Source: Sulfitobacter sp. D7
Lineage (GTDB): Bacteria; Pseudomonadota; Alphaproteobacteria; Rhodobacterales; Rhodobacteraceae
Assembly: GCF_003611275.1 (NCBI RefSeq)
Contig: NZ_CP020695.1
Coordinates: 124,001 to 188,000, forward strand
Direction of reading: 5' to 3'
DNA length: 64,000 nt
Position 1 is the stretch's first letter. Every line of letters begins with the position of its first letter. The translations under genes and the position numbers were made by a program. Positions 16,028 to 23,967 of this stretch are shown in pieces. The notes beneath the pieces are model-generated. The model saw nothing but the letters and a program-made list of their open reading frames with translations, made no database searches and was not told where the DNA came from.

Positions 16028-16793
16028 TTCCTCTTGAATAGGCCCGCAGATCCACCGCGCGCCCGTCGTCCGTGGCCCGCCGGACCTGCGTCAGAATCGC
16101 CGCGCGCTTTTGGGCGGAAAGACCTTCGTAAATAGGCGGATCAAGCTCAACCACCCACCCCCCGCGCAAGCGTCTGCAGCGCAGGGTGACATTGCCCAAC
16201 GCCGCACGCAGCAGGGTTTCGACGCGATCGATCACCGCCAGATCCGCAGGCTCCACCCGCAGGCCGGTCTCAATCCGGCTGGCCAAACAAGGGGCCGCGG
16301 GCAGTTCGGCCAGTTCCCCCAGCCCAAGCGCCCGCGCCAAGGCCCGCACATCGGCTTTTGACATCTGCGCATCGACGAACGGGTGCAGCACGCTATGCTC
16401 CGCCGCAGCCTGCAAACCGGGGCGGTAGTCTGACAGATCGTCGGTATTGGTGCCCGCCGCCACCAACGGCCCCATCCGCGCCAATGTGCCATAGAGGTTC
16501 GACTTGCAGAAATAGCAGCGGTTCACCGGGTTGGCGCGGTAGGACGGATCGGCGAATTCGCCCGCATCTACCAGTTTCAGCGGCAGGCCCCAAGCGGCTG
16601 CAAAGTCTTTCACCCGGGCGGTCGCCGCCGAAGGGACCGCAGCCGAAACCGCGTGGCAAAGCGTAACCCCCTCCGTCCCCCGCACCTTGGCCGCGGCGGC
16701 AGAGAGGGTGAGGCTATCGATCCCCCCGCTAAGCGCGATGGTCAACGATGCGGGCCGCGCGAGGGCGGCTTGGAGCGCGGCAGGAACCGTCAC
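16008..16793 (-). CDS. larE: ATP-dependent sacrificial sulfur transferase LarE
   Basis: A 261-residue N-type ATP pyrophosphatase. The PP-loop SGGIDS is at about 22-27, an NRCYFCK motif near residues 90-96 and a third cysteine in APCLASR. Family knowledge: LarE converts the LarB product to the bis-thiocarboxylate; some forms sacrifice one cysteine, others use a [4Fe-4S] cluster held by three cysteines. The three cysteines seen here would fit the cluster type, but the assignment is by eye. The start is GTG overlapping the stop of the upstream GntR gene (GTGA). Confidence 0.88.
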   Translation of the reverse strand: MTVPAALQAALARPASLTIALSGGIDSLTLSAAAAKVRGTEGVTLCHAVSAAVPSAATARVKDFAAAWGLPLKLVDAGEFADPSYRANPVNRCYFCKSNLYGTLARMGPLVAAGTNTDDLSDYRPGLQAAAEHSVLHPFVDAQMSKADVRALARALGLGELAELPAAPCLASRIETGLRVEPADLAVIDRVETLLRAALGNVTLRCRRLRGGWVVELDPPIYEGLSAQKRAAILTQVRRATDDGRAVDLRAYSRGSAFVHQ

Positions 16794-17545
16794 TCGCCCA
16801 ACCCATCCTCTGTCTTGAGCTGCGCCAAGAGACGCCCGCTCGACATTTGAAGGTGGTCGCGCATCCGCTGGCGCGCCCGTTCGGCATCGCCCTGAGCAAT
16901 AGAGGCCGCAATGTCATAGTGTTCCTGAATGGCGTCCCGGCTTTCGCCGCCGCGTTTCAATGCTTGCAAACGCCCGGCCAGCATCGTCTCGCGCAGGCTG
17001 GCGACAAGGTAGTTGAAAAGGCTGAGATAATAGCTGTTCCCGGTCGCCTCACAAACCGCGCGGTGAAAGGCGAGGTCGGCGCTGACCCCACTCGCAACCG
17101 CGGGGCCGCCGATTTTGTTGCTTTGGTCATAGGCGGCGGCGGCGCGCTGGATCTCCTGGCAGGCTTCGGGCGTTGCACGGGCGGCAGCGATGGCGGCGGC
17201 TTCGATCTCAAGCCCCATGCGCAACTCTAGGATCTGCTCAAGCTTGCGCTGGCTTTCCATATCCCGCTCAGGAATCGCAAAGCCCTGCCGGGGCCGATCA
17301 CTGGCCACAAATGCCCCACGCCCCTGCCGGCTGGAAAGCATGCCTTCCGCCTTGAGCCGCGAGACAGCCTCCCGGATCACGGTGCGGCTGACATCGAAAT
17401 CGCTGGCCAAGGTGGTTTCCGACGGCAGCACATCCCCCACGCCCCAGATGCCATTCACGACATTATGGCGCAGGACTTCCGTCACTTGATCGCTGAGCGT
17501 CGCGCCATCGACGAGGAGCGCAGTCGCCTGAAGATTTCCAGTCAT
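16790..17545 (-). CDS. GntR family (FCD domain) transcriptional regulator
   Basis: A 251-residue FadR-type regulator. The HTH segment LPSETTLASDFDVSRTVIREAVSRLKAEG and the wing SRQGRGAFV are clear. The FCD domain has LAFHRAVCEATGN and a C-terminal EHYDIAASI. The start at ATG 17545 follows AAAGGA; the longest frame would start at 17587. It heads the operon gntR-larE-larB-gntR-nipsnap and is divergent from the TAXI TRAP transporter genes. It probably controls both across the 254-bp intergenic region, which carries a TGACA-N3-TGTCA palindrome. Confidence 0.9.
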   Translation of the reverse strand: MTGNLQATALLVDGATLSDQVTEVLRHNVVNGIWGVGDVLPSETTLASDFDVSRTVIREAVSRLKAEGMLSSRQGRGAFVASDRPRQGFAIPERDMESQRKLEQILELRMGLEIEAAAIAAARATPEACQEIQRAAAAYDQSNKIGGPAVASGVSADLAFHRAVCEATGNSYYLSLFNYLVASLRETMLAGRLQALKRGGESRDAIQEHYDIAASIAQGDAERARQRMRDHLQMSSGRLLAQLKTEDGLGE

Positions 17546-17581
17546 GATAACAACATCCTTTCGCCGATTGGAGCACCTGTA

Positions 17582-17594
17582 TGACAAGCTGTCA
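17582..17594. promoter_or_regulatory. TGACA-N3-TGTCA palindrome in the gntR/TAXI intergenic region
   Basis: A perfect 5-3-5 palindrome. On the minus strand it overlaps TTGACAG (17596-17590), which could serve as a -35 element for the gntR-larE operon. The same heptamer TTGACAG occurs at 17683-17689 on the plus strand, in a position suited to the TAXI promoter. The two promoters may therefore be controlled by one factor. Confidence 0.45.
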
Positions 17595-17621
17595 ATAATC
17601 AGTAACTAGGGCCATTCGCTG

Positions 17622-17649
17622 CATTACAAGCAGAATACAACATTACAAG
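17622..17649. repeat. direct repeat CATTACAAG, 19-bp period
   Basis: CATTACAAG at 17622-17630 and again at 17641-17649. The pair lies between the divergent gntR and TAXI genes in an AT-rich stretch, so it may be a tandem activator site. The spacing is close to two helical turns. Confidence 0.4.
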
Positions 17650-17799
17650 TAAGAGGAAATCCCCCTAAATTTGTATTTTTAATTGACAGGCTGACGATTC
17701 CCCCGCAGTCTGCGGTCCTACGGCAAGAGGATGTCAGGGGGGAGCCCGGAACCCATCCAGTTACTGCCGATACACAGTTAAAACTCGGGAGGAGTTTCT

Positions 17800-18759
17800 A
17801 TGTCACCAATGTTGAAATCACTGCGCCGCACAGCCGCGGCCACCATCCTTTTCACCGTCGCCGGCGTCGCCGCACATGCGCAGAGCTTTGTCATGGCCAC
17901 CGGCCAGCAGGGCGGGTCGTGGTATCCCGTGGGCGGCGCGATCAAGGCGATTGTTGAGCGTGAGAACCCAGGCATGGACATCACCGTCACGCCGGGCGCG
18001 GGCGTGTCCAACGTGGTCGGCGTGGACGCGGGCCGCTTTGGCATCGCATTCGCCAACTCGATCTCGACCGTGGACAGCCTGTCGGGCAAAGAGCCTTTCC
18101 GCAAGGCGACCACCAATGTCTGCAACCTTGGCATTCTCTATCCGCAGTATTTCCAGATCGTCGCGCTTGAGGATTCCGGCATCAAGACCATCGCCGACAT
18201 GAAGGGCAAACGCCTGACCACGCAGCAGCTTGGCAACACCGGCGAATTCCTGACGCGCGAGCTTTTATCGACCGCTGACATGACGTTCGATGATCTCGAT
18301 AGCGTGGCCAACACGTCCTATTCCGACTCTGCTTCGCAGATGAAAGACGGTCAGGCCGATTTCTTCACCCTTGGCTCGTCGCTGCCGACCGGTTCGGTCA
18401 TGGATCTGGCATCCTCGCGCAAAATCCGTCTGATCGACGTGGACGAAGAGACCTTTGCCTATTTCAAAGACAAGAACGCCGCCTTCCAGCGTCGCGAAGT
18501 CAAAGCGGGCGCCTATCCCGGTTTCGATGAGACCGTGCATGCGATCAGCTACGACACCCATATGGTCGCGCCCTGCGACTATGACGGTGAGATCATCAAA
18601 TCGGTGCTCGGCGCGATTGCTGACAACAACGACAGCTTTGCCGCGATCAGCAAATCCATGGCTGACCTGACGGTTGAGGAAATGGCCACCGACATCGGCG
18701 TGCCCTTCCACCCCGCCGCGAAAGAGTTCTACGCAGAGCGTGGCGTCTCGGGGATGTAA
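17800..18759 (+). CDS. TAXI family TRAP transporter solute-binding protein
   Basis: A 319-residue periplasmic protein with a Sec signal peptide (residues 1-28, cleavage after AHA). The mature start SFVMATGQQGGSWYPVGGAI is the hallmark of TAXI (TRAP-associated extracytoplasmic immunogenic) receptors; ADMKGKRLTTQQLGNTGE follows the family pattern. It delivers an organic anion to the fused TRAP permease encoded next. An excellent Shine-Dalgarno (GGAGGAG) precedes the ATG. The ligand is unknown; the downstream ThDP enzyme and FAD oxidoreductase suggest a 2-hydroxy or 2-oxo acid. Confidence 0.9.
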   Translation: MSPMLKSLRRTAAATILFTVAGVAAHAQSFVMATGQQGGSWYPVGGAIKAIVERENPGMDITVTPGAGVSNVVGVDAGRFGIAFANSISTVDSLSGKEPFRKATTNVCNLGILYPQYFQIVALEDSGIKTIADMKGKRLTTQQLGNTGEFLTRELLSTADMTFDDLDSVANTSYSDSASQMKDGQADFFTLGSSLPTGSVMDLASSRKIRLIDVDEETFAYFKDKNAAFQRREVKAGAYPGFDETVHAISYDTHMVAPCDYDGEIIKSVLGAIADNNDSFAAISKSMADLTVEEMATDIGVPFHPAAKEFYAERGVSGM

Positions 18760-18779
18760 TCCACCCCTGACGAGAAACG

Positions 18780-18808
18780 GGTCGGCCGGGGCCATGCTCC
18801 GTCCGACC
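18780..18808 (+). promoter_or_regulatory. intercistronic stem-loop between TAXI receptor and permease genes
   Basis: GGTCGG (18780-18785) pairs with CCGACC (18803-18808), with a further CGG/CCG extension inside. It lies in the 130-bp gap before the permease gene. Such hairpins commonly raise binding-protein expression over the permease by stabilising or partly terminating the mRNA. Confidence 0.5.
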
Positions 18809-18889
18809 TACACCCCTAAAGGCCCTGCCCCGCGCATTCCGCGCGATGACGCATAAGGGCCGCCTTCCACTCTAGACGCGAGAACCCCC

Positions 18890-20764
18890 ATGCAACTGTC
18901 GATCTTTCTGGACAAGATGCCCCTGATTACCCGTATAGCAAGGCTGATCCTGATCGGCATGGCTGCTTGGCATCTCTACGTCGCCTTCGTTGGCCCGCCT
19001 AACCCCTATATTATGCGCGGCGTGCACGTCGCCCTGGCGCTGCTGCTGATTTTCTTGACGGTGAACCGCAAGGGTCTGCGCAATGATGTGCCCAGTTGGT
19101 ATGATGTGGTCATCGGGCTTATCGCGGCGGGGGCCGCACTCTATCCTTCCTTTAACCTTAATTACATCACGCAGCGGTTTCTCTACGTCGACCCTCTGAT
19201 GCCGATGGATATCGTGGTGGGGATCACTCTTGTGGTTCTGCTGCTTGAGGCAACTCGACGGATGCTCGGGCCGATGCTGCCGATTACCGCCCTGCTGTTT
19301 CTCGGCTACGGTCTGGCTTTCACCTCCACCCTGCCGTCGGTGATCCTTGAGCAATTGTTCATGACACCCGAAGGCATCTTCGGCATCCCGATCGCGGTCT
19401 CGGCAACCTATATGGTGCTCTTCATTCTCTTCGGCTCGTTGGTCGAGCGGATGGGCGTCGGACAGCTCTTTATGGATTTTGCGGTGGCGCTTACGGGGCG
19501 TCAGGTCGGCGGCCCGGCCAAGGTGGCCTGTGTGACCTCCGGCCTCTTCGGCTCGGTCTCTGGCTCTGCCGTGGCCAATGTGATGACGACCGGCACCTTC
19601 TCTATTCCGCTGATGAAACGCATGGGGTTCAAACCCGCCTTCGCGGGCGCGGTTGAGGCCGTGGCGTCGACGGGCGGGCAGATCATGCCCCCCGTGATGG
19701 GGGCTGCGGCCTTTGTCATGGCGGAATATCTCGGCGTGGGATACCTGACGGTCGCGAAATATGCGCTGGCCCCCGCGGTTCTGTTCTATGTCGCGCTCTT
19801 CGCGGCGGTCCATTTTGAGGCCAAGCGCAAGGGCATCGGCTCAGTCCCGAAAGAGGATCAAGTGCCGCTGAAGATCGTGCTGCTTGAACGCGGCCACCTG
19901 TTCTTGCCGTTGGCGATTATCGTGGGCGTGCTGATGATGGGCTACTCTGCTCCCTATGCAGCACTTTGCGGTATCATCTCGGTCGTGCCGGTCGCGGCCC
20001 TGCGCAAGACGACACGGCATTACGTCACCATCGACAACATCCTCGAAGCGCTTGAGGGCGGCGCGCGCAACGTGTTGGCGATTGCTGCGGCCTGTGCCTG
20101 TGCGGGCATCGTTGTGGGCGTGATCGACATCACCGGTCTTGGCCTCACCTTCTCGAACTTCGTGATCGAAGCGGCCCAAGACACGCTGGTCATCGCGCTG
20201 TTCCTGTCGATGATTGCGGGTATCATTCTTGGTATGGGAATGCCGACAACACCCGCCTATATCGTGCAGGTCGCCCTGCTGGTTCCGGCGCTGGTGAAGC
20301 TGGGCGTACAGGTCGAAGCGGCGCACCTCTTTGTGTTCTACTTCGCCATCCTGTCGGCCATCACACCCCCCGTCGCCATGGCGGTCTATGCAGCCAACAC
20401 CCTATCGCACGCCAAGATCGTCGAGGCGAGTTGGGCTGCGGTGAAACTCGGTGCCACCGGCTTTATCGTGCCCTTCATGTTCGTCTATGAACCGGCGATC
20501 CTGATGCAGGGTTCGGTCACCCAGATCACGCTGGTCCTGTTGCAGGCCACCATTGGCGTCATCCTGCTGGCCGCCGCCTTGCAGCGCTACTACTTCGGCA
20601 GACTGTCCAATGTGCTGTCGGTGGTGCTGTTCGGGGCGTCCTTGCTGCTGATCTACCCCGATCTGCGGCTCACCGCCTCGGGGTTGGTCATCGCGGGCGT
20701 TATCCTGGCCTTCCAAAAGGCCAGGAACCCCAACCCGAAAAGCCAAGCCGCCACACATACTTAA
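18890..20764 (+). CDS. TRAP transporter fused permease (4TM/12TM type)
   Basis: A 624-residue inner-membrane protein made almost entirely of hydrophobic segments. The first roughly 150 residues correspond to the DctQ-like four-helix part and the rest to the DctM-like part. Conserved patches VTSGLFGSVSGSAVANVMTTG and GMGMPTTPAYI are typical of TAXI-associated permeases. It uses the sodium or proton gradient to import the ligand captured by the preceding receptor. The C-terminal tail after the last helix is short and basic. It is followed 31 bases later by the ThDP enzyme gene. Confidence 0.9.
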   Translation: MQLSIFLDKMPLITRIARLILIGMAAWHLYVAFVGPPNPYIMRGVHVALALLLIFLTVNRKGLRNDVPSWYDVVIGLIAAGAALYPSFNLNYITQRFLYVDPLMPMDIVVGITLVVLLLEATRRMLGPMLPITALLFLGYGLAFTSTLPSVILEQLFMTPEGIFGIPIAVSATYMVLFILFGSLVERMGVGQLFMDFAVALTGRQVGGPAKVACVTSGLFGSVSGSAVANVMTTGTFSIPLMKRMGFKPAFAGAVEAVASTGGQIMPPVMGAAAFVMAEYLGVGYLTVAKYALAPAVLFYVALFAAVHFEAKRKGIGSVPKEDQVPLKIVLLERGHLFLPLAIIVGVLMMGYSAPYAALCGIISVVPVAALRKTTRHYVTIDNILEALEGGARNVLAIAAACACAGIVVGVIDITGLGLTFSNFVIEAAQDTLVIALFLSMIAGIILGMGMPTTPAYIVQVALLVPALVKLGVQVEAAHLFVFYFAILSAITPPVAMAVYAANTLSHAKIVEASWAAVKLGATGFIVPFMFVYEPAILMQGSVTQITLVLLQATIGVILLAAALQRYYFGRLSNVLSVVLFGASLLLIYPDLRLTASGLVIAGVILAFQKARNPNPKSQAATHT

Positions 20765-20795
20765 ATCTTAGAACGAACGAAACGGAGCCTTCTCC

Positions 20796-22502
20796 ATGCT
20801 GCAAAAAACTTCCCTCAAGGCCCGGACCGGCGGACAGGTCCTTGTGGATCAACTGCTGATCCACGGTGCCGACACCGCCTACTGCGTGCCCGGCGAAAGC
20901 TATCTTGAGGTGCTCGATGCGCTGCATGATGTGCAGGACCGTTTCACCCTCATCAACGCGCGGCACGAAGCCGGGGCCGCCAATATGGCCGAGACCTATG
21001 GCAAGCTGACCGGCACCCCCGGCATCTGCATGGTCACCCGCGGCCCCGGCGCCTGCCACGCGGCCATCGGCGTTCATATCGCGCAACAAGACAGCACGCC
21101 GATGATCCTCCTGGTGGGGCAGATCGCCCGCGACACGACCGACCGTGAGGCGTTTCAAGAAGTCGACTACCGCGCCATGTTTGGCCCCATCGCCAAATGG
21201 GCCACCCAGATCGACGACCCGGCGCGGGTGCCGGAATATATGGCCCGCGCCTTCCGCGTGGCGACCTCGGGCCGCCCCGGTCCGGTGGTGATCTCCCTGC
21301 CCGAAGACATGCTGACCGAGGTGGTCTCCGTCGCCGACGCGCGGCCCTATACGGCGACCCATGCTGGGCTGTCGCCTGACAATCTCGACATGCTCAAGAC
21401 CGAGATCGCGCAGGCCGAACGGCCCCTGCTGCTGCTCGGCGGCTCTGGCTGGTCGGATGAGAGTGCGGCGGCCATCACCCGCTTTGCCGAGGCCAACAAG
21501 ATCCCCGTCACCACGTCCTTCCGGCGGCAAGACATCGTGAACAACCTCTCGCCGGTCTATGCCGGGGATTTCGGCACCTCTACCGCGCCCAGCCTCTATG
21601 CGCATCAACGCGATGCGGATCTGCTCGTGGTGATCGGCGCGCGTTTGGGGGAGATGACGACCAAGACCTACACCACCATGCAATCGCCCAACCCCGAGAC
21701 GCGGCTGGTGCATCTCTACCCCGACGCGGATGAGATCGGGCGCGTCTATTCGCCAGATCTGGGCATCGCTGCAGCACCCGTTTCTGTCGCTGCCGCCTTG
21801 GACGGTGTCGATCTGGGCCGCGCTGAGGCATGGGACGCATGGTGCGAGAAACTCCACGCCGATTACCTCACCGATACCGAAGCGCCCAATGGCGGCGACT
21901 GGGATCTCGACATGGGGGTGGCACTTGCGCAGCTGCGCGACGAGCTGCCCGATGATGTGGTGGTCACGCTCGACGCGGGCAACCACACCGGCTGGGCGCA
22001 ACGGTTCCTGCGCTTTGGCCGTCCGGGCCGGATTGTCGGCTCGACCTGTGGTGCGATGGGCTATTCCGTGCCCGCCGCCGTCGCGGCCTCGATTGCCGAG
22101 CCGGAGCGCCTGACGCTCTCCTTCGTCGGCGATGGCGGCTTTATGATGAGCGGCAATGAACTTGCCACCGCCGCGCAATATGGCGGGCGGCCCATCGTGC
22201 TGCTGTTCAACAACGGCATCTATGGCACGATCCGCATGCACCAAGAACGCGACCACCCCGAGCGCATCTCGGGCACCACTTTGCAGAACCAAGATTTCGT
22301 CAAGATGGCCGAGGGGCTGGGCGCTCATGCGGAACGGGTTACCAAGACCGAGGATTTCGCCGCCGCCTTCATCCGCGCCCGCGAAAGTGGCCGCCCGGCC
22401 CTGATCGAGCTTGTAACCGACCCCGAGCAGATCTCGACCCGCACCACGATCAGCAAGCTGCGCGCGGCGGCCCAGAAAAAAGTCGACGCCGACCAGCGCT
22501 AA
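20796..22502 (+). CDS. thiamine-diphosphate-dependent enzyme (acetolactate synthase/2-oxo-acid decarboxylase family)
   Basis: A 568-residue three-domain ThDP enzyme. The activating Glu58 lies in RHEAGAA, and the C-terminal ThDP/Mg motif begins GDGGFMMSG and ends in FNNGIYG. It resembles the large group annotated as acetolactate synthase-like or benzoylformate decarboxylase-like. True biosynthetic IlvB is unlikely because no IlvN small subunit is adjacent. Context: downstream of a TAXI transporter and upstream of a GlcD-type 2-hydroxyacid oxidoreductase, so it could decarboxylate or ligate the 2-oxo acid made by that enzyme (inference). Confidence 0.85.
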   Translation: MLQKTSLKARTGGQVLVDQLLIHGADTAYCVPGESYLEVLDALHDVQDRFTLINARHEAGAANMAETYGKLTGTPGICMVTRGPGACHAAIGVHIAQQDSTPMILLVGQIARDTTDREAFQEVDYRAMFGPIAKWATQIDDPARVPEYMARAFRVATSGRPGPVVISLPEDMLTEVVSVADARPYTATHAGLSPDNLDMLKTEIAQAERPLLLLGGSGWSDESAAAITRFAEANKIPVTTSFRRQDIVNNLSPVYAGDFGTSTAPSLYAHQRDADLLVVIGARLGEMTTKTYTTMQSPNPETRLVHLYPDADEIGRVYSPDLGIAAAPVSVAAALDGVDLGRAEAWDAWCEKLHADYLTDTEAPNGGDWDLDMGVALAQLRDELPDDVVVTLDAGNHTGWAQRFLRFGRPGRIVGSTCGAMGYSVPAAVAASIAEPERLTLSFVGDGGFMMSGNELATAAQYGGRPIVLLFNNGIYGTIRMHQERDHPERISGTTLQNQDFVKMAEGLGAHAERVTKTEDFAAAFIRARESGRPALIELVTDPEQISTRTTISKLRAAAQKKVDADQR

Positions 22503-22514
22503 AGGATGACCCAG

Positions 22515-23963
22515 ATGACCACTCTGACCGCGCCGCGCCGCGCGCCCGAAACGGACGGGCAAAACCATAGCGCTCTGCTCGATGATCTGCGCCAAGCCAT
22601 CGGTGCCGCCCATGTCGTGACCGACGCCAAGGATTTCGACGCGCGGCTGATCGAAGATCGCGGGCTGCGGCGCGGCACGGCGCTGGCCCTCATCCGCCCC
22701 GGCTCCACCGAGGAAGTCGCCGCCTGCATGCGTCTGTGCCATGCCGCACAGGTACCGGTAACCCCACAGGGCGGCAACACCGGTCTGGCTGGGGGCGGCG
22801 TGCCGGACGGCGGGATCATCCTCACGACTGACCGGTTGAACCGCATTCGGGGGGTCGATCCGACCAACGCAACCATGACGGTTGAGGCGGGCTGTATCCT
22901 CGCCAATATCCAAGCGGCTGCGGATGAGGTTGATGCGCTCTTCCCGCTGTCGCTCGCCTCCGAAGGGTCCTGCCAGATCGGCGGCAATCTTTCGACCAAC
23001 GCGGGCGGCACGGCGGTGCTGCGCTATGGCAATACCCGCGATCTGGTGCTGGGGATCGAAGCGGTTCTGCCCGATGGCCGGGTGCTGAATGATCTGGGCG
23101 GGCTGCGGAAAAACAACACTGGCTTTGACCTCAAACACCTCTTTATCGGGGCCGAAGGAACGCTTGGCATCATCACGGCAGCGGTGATCAAGCTTTTCCC
23201 CAAGCCCACCGCCCGCGCCACGGCGCTGGTGGCCTGCACCGGCCCCGACCCCGCGCTCGCGCTCTATGCCCGGATGCGTGGCCAAACGGCGGACACGCTC
23301 TCGACTTTTGAATATATCGACCGGCTTGGCCTGCAAATGGTGATCGACCACGCGCCCGGCTGTAGCGACCCGATGGCAGAGACCCATCCGGCCTATTGCC
23401 TGATCGAACTCACCGGCAATGGCGCGCAGGCCGACCTTGATGCCCGGCTGGAGGCGGCGTTGGAAGCAGCGTTTGAGGCGGAAGAAATCATCGACGCCGT
23501 GATCGGCGCATCGGAAGCGCAGAAGGACGCGCTTTGGGCGCTGCGGGAAAACCTCTCAGAAGCGCAAAAGCCTGAGGGCGCGTCGATTAAGCATGACGTA
23601 TCCGTGCCGGTCTCGCGCGTGGCTGATTTCATCCGCGAGGCGACGCAAGCATGCATGGAACATATGCCCGGACTGCGCCCCTGCCCCTTTGGCCATTTCG
23701 GCGACGGCAACCTGCATTTCAACCTGTCGCGCCCCGTCGATATGGCCGATGCCGATTTCCTTGCAGAATACAGCACGTTCAACCGCATCGTGCATGATAT
23801 CGTGCACCAGATGGGCGGCTCATTCTCGGCGGAACATGGCATTGGCACGTTCAAACGGGCCGAACTGCGCCGCTATAAAGACCCGGTCGCGCTGGAGTTG
23901 ATGGAGCAGATCAAAGCCGTGCTCGACCCGGGCCAATTGATGAACCCGGGCAAGGTGCTTTGA
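22515..23963 (+). CDS. GlcD-type FAD-linked 2-hydroxyacid oxidoreductase
   Basis: A 482-residue flavoprotein of the VAO/PCMH family. The FAD-binding PQGGNTGLAGGGVPDGG segment, GGNLSTNAGGT and the FIGAEGTLGIITAA loop are clear. The C-terminal part has the metal-site HFGDGNLHFN and SAEHGIG motifs shared with D-2-hydroxyglutarate and D-lactate dehydrogenases. It oxidises a D-2-hydroxy acid to the 2-oxo acid and passes electrons to an acceptor flavoprotein or quinone. Start: ATG 22515 has AAAGGATG at a good distance; ATG 22506 is the alternative. It is likely the last gene of the TAXI operon. Confidence 0.88.
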   Translation: MTTLTAPRRAPETDGQNHSALLDDLRQAIGAAHVVTDAKDFDARLIEDRGLRRGTALALIRPGSTEEVAACMRLCHAAQVPVTPQGGNTGLAGGGVPDGGIILTTDRLNRIRGVDPTNATMTVEAGCILANIQAAADEVDALFPLSLASEGSCQIGGNLSTNAGGTAVLRYGNTRDLVLGIEAVLPDGRVLNDLGGLRKNNTGFDLKHLFIGAEGTLGIITAAVIKLFPKPTARATALVACTGPDPALALYARMRGQTADTLSTFEYIDRLGLQMVIDHAPGCSDPMAETHPAYCLIELTGNGAQADLDARLEAALEAAFEAEEIIDAVIGASEAQKDALWALRENLSEAQKPEGASIKHDVSVPVSRVADFIREATQACMEHMPGLRPCPFGHFGDGNLHFNLSRPVDMADADFLAEYSTFNRIVHDIVHQMGGSFSAEHGIGTFKRAELRRYKDPVALELMEQIKAVLDPGQLMNPGKVL

Positions 23964-23967
23964 CGGC

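Noticed and set aside
20796..22502. biosynthetic acetolactate synthase large subunit
   Set aside because: No regulatory small-subunit gene follows and the gene sits in a transporter/oxidoreductase operon, so a catabolic ThDP enzyme is more likely.
20700..23387. 895-codon open frame on the minus strand
   Set aside because: It lies opposite the ThDP enzyme and FAD oxidoreductase genes, which have clear catalytic motifs. Its composition (Gly/His/Arg-rich, no motif) is that of an antisense shadow in GC-rich DNA.
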